Positions 1 to 10,725 of a stretch of 64,000 nt of DNA are shown piece after piece. A model generated the notes under the pieces. It was not told the origin of the DNA, ran no database searches, and saw only the letters and a list, made by a program, of their open reading frames with translations. Positions within the stretch are counted from its first letter, which is position 1; each line of letters starts with the position of its first letter. Source of the DNA: Begonia masoniana (Eukaryota > Streptophyta > Magnoliopsida > Cucurbitales > Begoniaceae); NCBI GenBank assembly GCA_022432975.1, contig CM039509.1:27747511-27811510 (forward strand), read 5' to 3'. A program made the translations under genes and the position numbers.

Positions 1-51
1 AATCGAAGAAGAGGATGAATGACTTTGGAAAAATTGATCCAACTCCCAATG

Positions 52-2216
52 GAACCGAGGGATCAGATCAGAGAAAGAATGTGAATGCAACTGAGATGTG
101 AAAGTAGAAACTGCATAACTAAGATTTATGTTTCAGCTTATCATTTCATCATTGCTCTACTTATTTAGCATTAGGCTAATAGATGAGTTTTGTGTAGGAT
201 CATTGCTCTACTTATTTAGCATTAGGCTAATAGATGAGTTTTGTGATGTAGGTGTTGTGGTAACTACTGTGGAATTCTCTGAATTTACTGAAGACTAGGA
301 GCAGTTGATGGAGCACACGTATTCCTCGACTTGGCAATCTGATGGGGCGGTTTAACTAATGTCAGTAGGTGTGAAAGTCTAGTTGACAATGGTTCAGTTT
401 TATTATGCTAAGAATGTTAACGACAGCAGGAGTTTAATGTTTTTAATAATTTTGGAGTTTTTCTGATTATGAAAACCGAGGGATCAGATCAGAGAAAGAA
501 TGTGAATGCAACTGAGATGTGAAAGTAGAAACTGCATAACTAAGATTTATGTTTCAGCTTATCATTTCATCATTGCTCTACTTATTTAGCATTAGGCTAA
601 TAGATGAGTTTTGTGATGTAGGTGTTGAGGTAACTACTGTGGAATTCTCTGAATTTACTGAAGACTAGGAGCAGTTGATGGAGCACACCTATGCCTCGAC
701 TTGGCAATCTGATGGGGCGGTTTAACTAATGTCAGTAGGTGTGAAAGTCTAGTTGACAATGGTTCAGTTTTATTATGCTAAGAATGTTAACGACAGCAGG
801 AGTTTAATGTTTTTAATAATTTTGGAGTTTTTCTGATTATGAAAACCGAGGGATCAGATCAGAGAAAGAATGTGAATGCAACTGAGATGTGAAAGTAGAA
901 ACTGCATAACTAAGATTTATGTTTCAGCTTATCATTTCATCATTGCTCTACTTATTTAGCATTAGGCTAATAGATGAGTTTTGTGATGTAGGTGTTGAGG
1001 TAACTACTGTGGAATTCTCTGAATTTACTGAAGACTAGGAGCAGTTGATGGAGCACACCTATGCCTCGACTTGGCAATCTGATGGGGCGGTTTAACTAAT
1101 GTCAGTAGGTGTGAAAGTCTAGTTGACAATGGTTCAGTTTTATTATGCTAAGAATGTTAACGACAGCAGGAGTTTAATGTTTTTAATAATTTTGGAGTTT
1201 TTCTGATTATGAAAACCGAGGGATCAGATCAGAGAAAGAATGTGAATGCAACTGAGATGTGAAAGTAGAAACTGCATAACTAAGATTTATGTTTCAGCTT
1301 ATCATTTCATCATTGCTCTACTTATTTAGCATTAGGCTAATAGATGAGTTTTGTGATGTAGGTGTTGAGGTAACTACTGTGGAATTCTCTGAATTTACTG
1401 AAGACTAGGAGCAGTTGATGGAGCACACCTATGCCTCGACTTGGCAATCTGATGGGGCGGTTTAACTAATGTCAGTAGGTGTGAAAGTCTAGTTGACAAT
1501 GGTTCAGTTTTATTATGCTAAGAATGTTAACGACAGCAGGAGTTTAATGTTTTTAATAATTTTGGAGTTTTTCTGATTATGAAAACCGAGGGATCAGATC
1601 AGAGAAAGAATGTGAATGCAACTGAGATGTGAAAGTAGAAACTGCATAACTAAGATTTATGTTTCAGCTTATCATTTCATCATTGCTCTACTTATTTAGC
1701 ATTAGGCTAATAGATGAGTTTTGTGATGTAGGTGTTGAGGTAACTACTGTGGAATTCTCTGAATTTACTGAAGACTAGGAGCAGTTGATGGAGCACACCT
1801 ATGCCTCGACTTGGCAATCTGATGGGGCGGTTTAACTAATGTCAGTAGGTGTGAAAGTCTAGTTGACAATGGTTCAGTTTTATTATGCTAAGAATGTTAA
1901 CGACAGCAGGAGTTTAATGTTTTTAATAATTTTGGAGTTTTTCTGATTATGAAAACCGAGGGATCAGATCAGAGAAAGAATGTGAATGCAACTGAGATGT
2001 GAAAGTAGAAACTACATAACTAAGATTTATGTTTCAGCTTATCATTTCATCATTGCTCTACTTATTTAGCATTAGGCTAATAGATGAGTTTTGTGATGTA
2101 GGTGTTGAGGTAACTACTGTGGAATTCTCTGAATTTACTGAAGACTAGGAGCAGTTGATGGAGCACACCTATGCCTCGACTTGGCAATCTGATGGGGCTT
2201 TTCTGATTATGAAAAC
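52..2216 (+). repeat. 370-bp tandem array within LTR H
   Basis: Near-identical units start at about 52, 471, 841, 1211, 1581 and 1951, giving a 370-bp period from 471 on. The first unit is about 50 bp longer because a segment beginning CATTGCTCTACTTATTTAGC is duplicated at 150 and 201. The last unit is truncated by an internal deletion near 2198. Each unit holds the motif TTTTGTGATGTAGGTG (AG at 250, 620, 990, 1360, 1730 and 2100), the putative 3' splice motif found once in the other LTRs, preceded by the stem TTAGC/GCTAA. Confidence 0.95.
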
Positions 2217-2403
2217 ACGATTTGGTTTTAGTTGTAGACTGTTATTCTGGATTTATAAAGTTGTGGATTTATGTTGTTTTGAATGCTTGCTGTCAAAGCT
2301 TATAAGTCCTCTTAGTAGTCAGGATTGTCTAATGTTGGGGTATAATCGGTTAAATTATGCTTCTGTCTTGAGGATAGCTGTCCACAGTTGATAGGGAGAA
2401 ACA

Positions 2404-2585
2404 GTAGTCTGCGTGGACGAGTGCGTCAAGTAGTCTATGTGGACGAATAAAGTATAAGTAGTCTGCGTGGATGAATAAGGTATAAGTAGTCTGCGTGGAC
2501 GAGTGCGTCAAGTAGTCTGCGTGGATGAATAAGCTATAAGTAGTCTGCGTGGATGAGTGTGTCAAGTAGTCAGCGTGGACGAATA
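2404..2585 (+). repeat. 26-28 bp minisatellite, AGTCTGCGTGGACGA type
   Basis: About seven units of AGTAGTCTGCGTGGACGA followed by a variable 8-10 nt spacer. It lies between the last 3' splice motif and the LTR 3' end, the same place where other LTRs in the window carry short tandem arrays. The core TGGACGA continues in looser form to 2680 and again at 3990-4110, after the Cassandra insertion. Confidence 0.9.
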
Positions 2586-2687
2586 TGTTTAAATGAGTCA
2601 TATGGGCGAACGATTAAGTCACGTGGCCCATGGACGACAAACTTATGTAAGTCTGTGGACGTTGGTCCATGGACGATGAGTCAATTT

Positions 2688-3072
2688 TGTAACAACCCCT
2701 TATCCCAGTAAGATATTTTCCGCTCTGGGGATTGGGCCGTAGCACAATATACTCCCCTCACGACTTTGTTTGGCGAAAACTTCCCAGAAGGTCACCCAAC
2801 CTGGAATTGCTCTCGCCGAAGCACTTTTAACTTCAGAGTTCTTATGGGATCCGTTGCCAATTGTGCTCCAAAACGCGTCTTACTATCTTGGTAGGGTCTA
2901 CTTACAAATGTTTCATTTCCATGTATTTCCCCAACCGATGTGGGATTGTGACAACCCCCTCTTTACGACCCGGGATTCGCCTATACTCGAGTCCGGGATT
3001 CGCCTACACTCGGCTTAGGTCCCGAGGTTTGTCCTGCAGTCGTCCTCATACGTTCACATTTGGGTCATCACA
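2688..3072 (-). repeat. Cassandra LTR A with 5S rRNA-like domain
   Basis: TGTAACAACC to GGGTCATCACA, 385 bp. The minus strand of about 2772-2869 matches plant 5S rRNA in order and spacing: GGATCCCATAAGAACT, CGAAGTTAAA-type box A, CGGCGAGAG, GGTTGGGTGACC (box C) and TGGGAAG. This is the Pol III internal control region known in Cassandra LTRs. The 5' end of 5S is diverged, so it is not a functional rRNA gene. Confidence 0.9.
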
Positions 3073-3150
3073 ATCACCCCCCCCCCCCCCCCGGGGGCCC
3101 AACGTCCTCGTTGGCCACATTTCCGGTTGGATACAGGCTCTGATACCATT

Positions 3151-3527
3151 TGTAACGACCCATTTTTCCAGCTTTTTTACACCTTCAACACCTCCAATCA
3201 CCTCCAAACTTAACCAACTCTACCTATTCAATATCAATTCCACCACCATCTATAAACCGAACATTCAACTTAAATCATCCAATCCCGACACAAAACATCG
3301 ATTTCAACTTAAAATCGCAAACTAACTTTCAAAGAATCCAAACTCACCCAAACTCCATTCTATTTCATCAAAACACCAACATTCATCAATATTCATCCAA
3401 TCCCACATCAAAACGTCAATATTCATCCGTACATAACATAAGCTAACCAAAATATTTAAAACATCGGTTTTTAACCTATCCAGATACCAAGCATCCTAAT
3501 ATGGGTTTCTATACAATTCAATCCGTA
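3151..3527. repeat. Gypsy LTR fragment in place of the middle Cassandra LTR
   Basis: The first about 20 bases read as a Cassandra LTR start. The rest resembles the inner part of the minus-oriented Gypsy LTRs at 22240-22520 and 32560-32960: runs of short CA-rich words, then ATCCAGATACCAAGCATCCT, comparable to ATCCGGACACCAAACATCCT at 22456. At about 3525 the sequence returns to Cassandra internal sequence (CACCCCCTCGGGGGC). The 5S domain is missing from this segment. Confidence 0.75.
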
Positions 3528-3598
3528 ATTTCACCCCCTCGGGGGCTCAACGTCCTCGTTGGCCACATTTTCGGTTGGATACAGGCTCTGATACCATT

Positions 3599-3983
3599 TG
3601 TAACGACCCCTTTTCCCAGCAAGATATTGTCCGCTCTAGGGATTGGGCCGTAACCCAATATCATCCTCTCATGGCTTTGTTTGGCGAGAACTTCCCGGAA
3701 GGTCACCTAACCTGGGATTGCTCTCGCCGAAGCACTTTTAACTTCGGAGTTCTTATGGGTTCCGTTGCCAATTGTGCTCCAAAACGCATCTTACTATCTT
3801 AGTAGGGTCTACTTACATATGTTTCATTTCCATGTACTTCCCCAACCGATGTGGGATTGTGACTACCCCCTCTTTACGACCCGGGATTCACCTATACTCG
3901 AGTCCAGAATTCGCCTACACTCGGCTTAGGTCCCGAGGTTTGCCCCGCAGTCGTCCTCATACGTTCACATTTGGGTCATCACA
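3599..3983 (-). repeat. Cassandra LTR C with 5S rRNA-like domain
   Basis: Same length (385 bp) and layout as LTR A. 5S-like domain at about 3684-3780 on the minus strand. Ends in GGGTCATCACA followed by the AATTT duplication. Confidence 0.9.
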
Positions 3984-5408
3984 AATTTAATTCCGTGGAT
4001 GGTAAAGTCACGTGGACCGTGGACAACAAAGTCACGTGTTTCGTGGACGATCAAATTAAGTAAGTTAGTGGACGACAATCAATAGACGAATGATTCATGT
4101 AGCCGTGGACGTTGAGGGAACAATAGTCCAGAGTCATAAGTAAATTGTCGTAGAGTGTAGTGAGTGAGTCATTGTCCAAAATTGATGTCCAGGATGCTGT
4201 CATCCAGCATCGTCCTCATTTAAAGTCGTGTTCACGGAGCATGTCGCTCAGAGTTATGGATGTGCATGAAACCTTAAGCTGTAGTCGACAAGTTCTGTGG
4301 ATGCCAAATCGCCCAGTAGTGTCGATCTGGTTATCATTATTGCAGAGAAGTTCCGAATGTTTTCTCTACTACTCTATTTCAACTGAGAGAATCTTTAGTC
4401 TTTTTTCAAAATGACACTGTTTTACGTGAATGTTTTCCGCTGCAAGTATTAATCTTTTAAATGAAAGTCGATTTTAGCCGTTGAGGGAAGTTTTAAATTG
4501 TTCCCAGAATATTTCTTAGTTCAGTTCGGTATGTATGTGTAGCGAATTAGGTTTATAAAACTCTGGGCGTTACAACTCAGTAGACCACATACTTGCCCCG
4601 TGACTCGTGAGAACCATGACTTGCCCCGTAAGAACCATTCCTTGCCCCATGAGAACGCATGACATTAAACGTGAGATTCTTAGTTCATTATCGTTCTTTA
4701 TTTCATTTTTCATAAAAACATGCTCATAAATAGTTCGTATTCATATTTCGGAAAAAGAGGAAATATACACGTACAGCATTCATCAAAAACGATTCTTAAC
4801 TTTCCTTAAACGTTTATAGCCCGTAGGCGGAAAGAACACTTAACTAATAGCCAAAGCTCTATCCAAAGCTACCCGACTCACCAAAAATCCATCCTACCAT
4901 CGAACATTATCATAACAAACAATTCTAACATCAGTATGACGCAGGACCTTAAGGGCCGAAAACCTAACACTCACTTACCTCGGGTCCTTAATGTTCTTGG
5001 TTCATCTTTTCGCCGGGCAATCAAACCTAAAATTCATCACTTAACTTATGAAAATCTGTTCTAAGATAAATATGAACCTTTATCATTTTCTCAACCTAAT
5101 ACACCAAAGTTCTTAGGTATTTTAAACTCTAATTCATCCACTAACTAGAGGAGAAAGTTACCTTACCTTTAATCTACACAAAAGGAGGAGAAATCTTCGA
5201 GAAGGAACAAAGTTCGTGGGAGGAGGAAAAAAGGTCTTCTCGGCGGTGGAAGAAAATAGAAGGAAGAGTGAAGAATGAGAGTGATCTCACATAAGGGGGA
5301 GAAGAAGTAGGGAAAAGCTTCTTCCACAAGCTTTGACACATGTCTTAATCTTATTGAGTGCCCCCAACTACCCTCTTTCACTTCCTATATTGCCCCTTCA
5401 TTAGTTTC

Positions 5409-5787
5409 TGTAACGTCTCCTTTTCCTAGCAAGATATTATCTGCTCTAGGGATTGGGCCGAAGCCCAATATCCTCCCCTCACGGCTTTGTTTGGCGAGGA
5501 CTTCCCAGTCGGTCACCCAACCTGGTACTACTCTCGCCGAAGCACTTTTAACTTCAGAGTTTTTCTGGGATCCGTTGCCAATTGTGCTCCAAAACGCGTC
5601 TTGCTATCTTGGGAGGGTCTCTTTACATATGTTTCATTTCCACATACTTCCCCAAGCGATGTGGGATTGTGACGACCCCCTTTTTACGACCTGTCACCTT
5701 CCGATTCGCCCACGACGACGTTTACCGCCATCTGGGGTCCGGTTCGTGCAGCCATCGTACACATACTTACACATCCGGGTCATCACA
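5409..5787 (-). repeat. Cassandra LTR D
   Basis: 379 bp, TGTAACGTCTCC to CCGGGTCATCACA. 5S-like domain at about 5494-5590 on the minus strand. Confidence 0.9.
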
Positions 5788-5867
5788 ATCACCCCCTTCA
5801 GGGGCCCAATGTCCTCGTTGGCCACATTTTCGGTTGGGTACAGAAAAACCCCCCTTCTGATACCATT

Positions 5868-6288
5868 TGTAACGACCCCCTTTTTCTAGCAAGATATTAT
5901 CTGCTCTAGGGATTGGGCCGAAGCCCAATATCCTCCCCTCACGGCTTTGTTTGGCGAGGACTTCCCAGTCGGTCACCCAACCTGGTACTACTCTCGCCGA
6001 AGCACTGTTAACTTTGGGTTTTGGGGTTTTGTTTTTTTTTTTTTTTTTTTTTGTTTTTTTTTTTTTTATGGGATCCGTTGCCAATTGTTCTCCAAAACGC
6101 GTCTTGCTATCTTGGGAGCGTCTCTTTACATATGTTTCATTTCCACATACTTCCCCAAGCGATGTGGGATTGTGACGACCCCCTTTTTACGACCTGTCAC
6201 CTTCCGATTCGCCCGCGCGGACGTTTAGCCATCTGGGGTCCGGTTCGTGCAGCCATCGTACACATACTTACACATCCGGGTCATCACA
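5868..6288 (-). repeat. Cassandra LTR E, 5S domain split by a T-rich insert
   Basis: 421 bp. The 5S-like domain (about 5954-6093) is interrupted by a G/T-rich stretch of about 50 bp containing two T runs (6032-6052 and 6054-6067), falling between the box A region and the 5' part of the 5S domain. Confidence 0.9.
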
Positions 6289-6357
6289 ATCACCCCCTCA
6301 GGGGCCCAACGTCCTCGTTGGCCACATTTTCGGTTGGGTACAGGCTCTGATACCATT

Positions 6358-6734
6358 TGTAACGACCCCTTTTTCTAGCAAGATATTGTCCGCTCTGGGG
6401 ATTGGGCCGGAGCCCAATATCCTCCCCTCACGGCTTTGTTTGGTGAGGACTTCCCAGTCGGTCACCCAACCTGGTACTGCTCTCACTGAAGCACTTTTAA
6501 CTTCGGAGTTCTTTTGGGATCCGTTGCCAATTGTTCTCCAAAACGCGTCTTGCTATCTTGGGAGGGTCACTTTACATATGTTTCATTTCCACATACTTCC
6601 CCAAGCAATGTGGGATTGTGACGACCCCCTTTTTACAACCCGTCACCTTCCGATTCACCCGCGCGGACATACAGCCATCCGGGTTCCAGTTCGTGCAGCC
6701 ATCGTACACATACTTACACATCCGGGTCATCATA
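6358..6734 (-). repeat. Cassandra LTR F
   Basis: 377 bp. 5S-like domain at about 6443-6539 on the minus strand. The terminal CA has mutated to TA (6733-6734); the target duplication GTTTC follows directly. Confidence 0.88.
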
Positions 6735-6911
6735 GTTTCCAACTAAGGTTTTGTTCAGTTACAATTTGGTTTTGTTTTTCCCTTATAATTCCTTCAACAT
6801 TTTCCTTATACATCCAATAATATTCTTCGTCTTTAAATTAAATTTTACCACTAGCCTAGGGCAATAGGCATAGCACGTAAAAGTCGTAAAGCAAAGGTTC
6901 CAGGTGTTACA

Positions 6912-7135
6912 GTATAGACTCATGGACGTGACTTTTGAAATTATTGAAGAAAGACCTACAGACTGAATCGGGATATGGATGAACATTTGTTTCTAATCAA
7001 CAAAATGTATAATGCAATTTTTATTGTTGTTTTAAATATTGGGCGTTGTGTTAGTTATATTGTTTTATGTTGACTTTGTTGTTCTTTCAAATGTCATGGA
7101 GTTGTTGTTTACTGTGCAGCAAAAATTATCGTCAG
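6912..7135. other. No gene recognised; possible MULE intron
   Basis: T-rich sequence ending in TTGTTTACTGTGCAG at about 7117, a plausible 3' splice site just before MULE transposase coding. Nothing else is visible. Confidence 0.35.
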
Positions 7136-8267
7136 CCGAACACAGCTGCTGCCTCCAGCATATGTACGCAATTTTCAAAAACCAATTTTGAGGCAGAGTA
7201 TACAGAGATGCAATGTGGAATGCGGCCAAGGCAACCACAGCATTTCATTTCAAGAGAGAAATGAGGAGCCTACGTCAGATTAACCATGATGCCCACATAT
7301 ATCTTTGAGGTACAAACCCTACATATTGGGCTAGTTATGCATTTCCTTCGATCCCCAGGTGTGAAATGTGATTGAATAATTTATGCGAGTCATTCAATGA
7401 AGTTATATTACTGTAAGGGAAAAACTCATTCTGAGCATGTTCTAGATTATCCGAAAGTGTATGATGACTAGAATTGTGAAAAAATATAAGAAGTTAGCCT
7501 TGTCAACAGATATCTTGTATCCCCATATAAGAAAAAAACTTGTGAAGCTAGAACGTGCAACTCGAAATTAGAGCCCTATGTTTGTGGGAGCCACATGATT
7601 TGAGGTCAGTAACGGCAATGAACAATATGTCGTTGACATGAATACATGCGTGTGTGACTATTATAGGTGAGAGCTTACTGGGATCTTGTGTGTCCACTTC
7701 ATTCCATGCATTCATTTCATGATATTAGCACCAGAAAATTACGTTCATCAATACTATCACCGGGGAAGTTATCTGCAAATGTACTCACACTTCATTCATC
7801 CGCTTAGTGGCCAACACATGTGGCTGCCTATAGAAAATATGAAGCAAATCATTCCACCCGTAAGAAAGTGCCAACCTGGTATGTGATGACCCCCACCCGG
7901 TCAGGGCCGCCACGGACAGCCATGACGTAATCATAACTTTAAACTCTCGAATAGTTCACGTAAAATTTTCTTCCTTTTTACACAACACACCAATACCAAC
8001 TGCACTTAGACAATTGACCCACCTCGATCGACCCTAAATAGACTAACTTTAACTTAAACATAACGGGCATAAAAGTCTTCAACTTTTAAATCACTAAAAC
8101 GAAGTAAAAACCCTTTTTCGGAAAAATGGAGACTCGTTTTTTTTGGGCCCTTAAAATCCTTTAAAATACGTGGGGTTCGCCCGTAAAATACGTTTAAAAG
8201 GTATCGTAAAAGGTCGGTCGAAACATGTTTAAAAAAAATCAAAAATAAAAAAAAAATGCACTTGACA

Positions 8268-8425
8268 ATCACGATCGATCACGCCCAAAGCCCGAACGAT
8301 CGGGCCGGCTCGGGTTTCTCGACTAAAAACGACCCTAAACCACAATCGATCGGGTTAGCTCAGGTTTCCCGACTAAAAATGACCCTAAACCACGATCGAT
8401 CGCACCGTGGGCACAATCGATCGTG
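8268..8425. repeat. GATCGATC palindrome array in LTR G6
   Basis: GATCGATC or a close variant occurs about every 25-55 bp. Two longer units of about 54 bp, each with a CGACTAAAAACGACCCTAAA-type stretch, are visible at 8296-8400. It sits between the putative 3' splice motif and the LTR 3' end. Confidence 0.75.
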
Positions 8426-9089
8426 CGGGCAACTCCAGCGCGCCCCCAGTGCGCGCCAGCGCGCCCGCCGCACGGGCGCGCGCCGCGCAAGGTCAGCACG
8501 CCCACCAGCGCCCAATTTCCTAATTTCTTACACTTAACCCATTTTTTTCCTTTCCAAACTCTTACACTTCACCTTAAACATTCCAAAAATCACTCCCCAA
8601 CCTTTTCAAACACAATCTTCAAACCCCAAAAAAATCCCGACTCATAAACATACCCAAACACGTGTTTAAAATTCGTAAAAACAAACTGCATGGATCGCTC
8701 TAAAACCCGAGCGTATCCTCACAGTTTAAAATACCTAAAATCGTTAAACAACAATTCCACTTAATCCACAAAGCAAACATCTCCATACATATCCAAATCC
8801 CTAAAACTTTCCCAAAACAAATATATTCATCGAATCATTCAAAATAACACGACTTCAAGCCTACCTCCACTATAAAATCCTCAAAACGTCAAACTTCACT
8901 ATACATCCTAAAATCCATCACATTACTAATCATTAAAACTAGTCCACACCCAATTACCACAAAACGGCTCGGAGCACACCCACGGGTCATCACGCCTAGC
9001 CAAAACACGCCCCGTCGCCACGAGCCTTTGCCCATCAACCAGCTATGTCTGATTATCAGGAGGAAGTTCCTCACCTTCATTTTCATCAC

Positions 9090-9642
9090 CTACATCATAC
9101 GATAAACACGTTAAGCCTAATGCTTAGTAAGGAGGTGCACTAAAACATGAGTATACATAATGCATGGTTTTTCAAAACATGGTCATTTTTTATTTATTTA
9201 CTTTACATAACCCATACATATATATCTTTAGGCATGAGTAGGCACAGGCAACACCTCGTCTACCCTGTAGACCAAACACTTGCCCTGAGCTACCGTTAAC
9301 GTAGTATCGTGCCCTGAGTTGCCATTAACGTGCCCTGTGCCCTACTCATCCTCCAACTTTACCTAACGTTACTTACTTCATTTCGTTTACTTGAAAACGT
9401 GCACGCAAAAATATTTCATTAAATCTTAAAGGAGGAGACATAAAGCATGAAGAAAGGTGCTCCAAACAATCATCCAAACATTCATAACGTACATAAACGA
9501 GCCTAACGTACCACCAATAGGAAACGCCCTAGTCTACCCGACTCTTCAGAACCCCGAAATCATGAAAACATCATTAAGACATTTAATTCCTAACATTGAT
9601 ATGACGTAGGGCCGTAAGGGCCAGAAACCTAACACCACTTAC
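9090..9642 (-). other. Intron-like interval in LTR G6
   Basis: Minus strand: CCAG|GTAAGTGG at 9642, partner motif CCTACGTCATA at about 9600-9610, hairpin TAAGC-ATTAG-GCTTA about 40 nt before the end, then GATGATGTAG|GTG with AG at 9091-9090. 553 nt. Confidence 0.55.
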
Positions 9643-10725
9643 CTGGAGTCCTAGCTATGCCGAGCACTGTCCTTTGAGAGCTTGGGTTACCTAAGGCATT
9701 TTCATAACATGTCATTAGTATCGACTCTAAATCGTCAAATTCAAAACTAAACGAAAAAACCCAGCTAAGACAATTTTTCCTAAAACTCAAATTCTCTTCT
9801 TTCGGACATTTCATCGAGCATTACACGCTCATGAATTCCAAAACCCCATTAATGGCATCCAACAACCTTCCAACAACCTTTCAATAAATAAAATCAACCC
9901 AAACCATCAACCTAACACTATTAATTCATCCAATCTACCTAAATAACAACCAATGTACCATTAATGAGCATAAAATTTTATCCTATCGATTCCTCACAAA
10001 TCCGAAATTTTCTCTCAAAACTCTAAACCAAAATCAACCCTAAAACAACAACTAAACTATGCCAAAGTGTAGAACTTACCTAAAGTATCGATTTAGGGAA
10101 GAAAACTTGAAGGAAAATCACCGGAAATCGGAACATGAGTGATCGGCGATGGAGGAGAAGAGAAATCGCCAAAGGAGGGGGAGAAGCACGTCTGGAGGGA
10201 GAGGAGATGAATGGGGGGGTATTTTGTTTTAAATAACCTTTTGATTTCCTAAATTACAATTTTACCCTTAGTTCAATTCCTTACTTCGTTCACAATTCGT
10301 CTATCGATTTAGTTTCTTCGAAAATTTCTTATTTCTCCGAATATTCCAACTTATCCCTAGGGTTCAAACGAAACTTCCCGTTCGCAAAACGGGCTTAATT
10401 TGCTCATTTACAAAAAAATACCCCAAAGAGCGAAAACCCGAAAACCTAAAACTCAAAACCCATAACTGAAATTTCTAGGCATTACATGGTAGGCTAAGGA
10501 ATAAAAAAAGTGCGAGATGTCGATAAGCCTCCAAGTTTGACAATTAGTAGGAAGACCTTAACGATGTCATGTGATATGTGTCGATGTCAAGGGCATAGTA
10601 GTCGCATTTGTTTTCAAAGGGGATCTACTTTAGGCGCTGCTTCTGCTTCTGCTTCACAAGACACATTTATGGGTTTCCACACATTTGACGGGATGCAGGT
10701 ACATTTTAACACATTTCAGTCATAA

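Larger units (their letters stand above)
2688..3983 (-). mobile_element. Cassandra TRIM, three-LTR form with replaced middle LTR
   Basis: Flanked by the 5-bp duplication AATTT (2683-2687 and 3984-3988). Order on the plus strand: LTR A 2688-3072, internal 3073-3150, a middle segment 3151-3527, a second internal stretch to 3598, LTR C 3599-3983. The internal stretches contain the complement of TGGTATCAGAGCC, the initiator tRNA-Met primer site, and a G-rich polypurine tract on the minus strand (16 C at 3077-3092 on plus). No coding capacity, as expected for Cassandra. The middle segment starts like a Cassandra LTR (TGTAACGACCCA) but turns into Gypsy LTR sequence. Confidence 0.92.
1..4574 (+). 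mobile_element. LTR H, Gypsy-type LTR, left end outside window
   Basis: A plus-oriented LTR ends at 4574 with GGGCGTTACA, the TG..ACA-type end seen on the other Gypsy LTRs here. Its start lies left of the window. It contains a 370-bp tandem array (52-2216), a minisatellite (2404-2585), GTGGACGA-rich sequence and a Cassandra insertion (2688-3983, target duplication AATTT). No protein-coding region is supported. Immediately right of 4574 the sequence becomes part of an oppositely oriented LTR (I), so H probably inserted into I; the left junction needed to prove this is not visible. Confidence 0.7.
5409..6734 (-). mobile_element. Cassandra TRIM, three-LTR tandem
   Basis: Flanked by the 5-bp duplication GTTTC (5404-5408 and 6735-6739). 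LTR D 5409-5787, internal 5788-5867, LTR E 5868-6288, internal 6289-6357, LTR F 6358-6734. The second internal stretch has a good complement of TGGTATCAGAGCC just before LTR F; in the first it is damaged by an insertion of As and Cs. Three LTRs and two internal stretches inside one target duplication indicate a head-to-tail recombinant. Confidence 0.93.
4575..6911 (-). mobile_element. LTR I, truncated Gypsy-type LTR
   Basis: A minus-oriented LTR whose start on the minus strand, TGTAACACCTGG, is at 6911. It runs to 4575, where LTR H abuts it, and is interrupted by a Cassandra element (5409-6734). It carries the LTR 5' splice-site match GAG|GTAAGT (donor G at 4978, minus) followed on the minus strand by CCTGCGTCAT, the partner motif described under findings; the matching 3' site is missing. 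Its CTTGCCCCGTGACTCG-like segment resembles LTR G6 near 9280. No gene. Confidence 0.7.
7882..10486 (-). mobile_element. Solo LTR G6 (Gypsy type)
   Basis: 2605 bp, TGTGATGACC to GGCATTACA, flanked by TGGTA (7877-7881 and 10487-10491). No internal domain, primer site or coding. The U5-side half contains GATCGATC palindromes and a GC-rich stretch (8425-8510). The intron-like interval 9090-9642 is listed separately. Confidence 0.92.
7136..10725 (+). pseudogene. MULE (Mutator-like) transposase remnant, split by solo LTR G6
   Basis: Conceptual translation with stops and frameshifts shows the C-terminal part of a MULE transposase. In order: a HLYANFQK-type motif near 7160, a block resembling the helical stretch before the SWIM finger (7430-7560), then about 7600-7870 a SWIM zinc finger (CVC then CVH) and the usual YLQMYSHFIHPLSG-like tail. 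The frame runs into QPG at 7881 and continues after the LTR at 10487 with a GRLRNKK-type basic stretch, then about 10558-10612 a zinc knuckle CDMCRCQGHSSRIC (CX2CX4HX4C). The LTR and its TGGTA duplication fall exactly between the two halves. The catalytic DDE core is not visible. Confidence 0.85.

Noticed and set aside
52..2216. Satellite DNA or centromeric array
   Set aside because: The unit contains LTR motifs found singly in other LTRs here and is bounded by LTR sequence, so it is an intra-LTR expansion.
2155..2391. 78-codon open frame across the end of the 370-bp array
   Set aside because: It arises from the array junction deletion and is not present in the other units; no protein features.
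2772..2869. Genuine 5S rRNA gene
   Set aside because: The 5S-like segments are diverged, lie inside duplication-flanked LTRs beside primer sites, and lack the 5' part of 5S; they are Cassandra domains.
5767..6228. Several open frames in the Cassandra tandem, some rich in F or K
   Set aside because: They are translations of 5S-like LTR and poly-T sequence in non-coding TRIMs.
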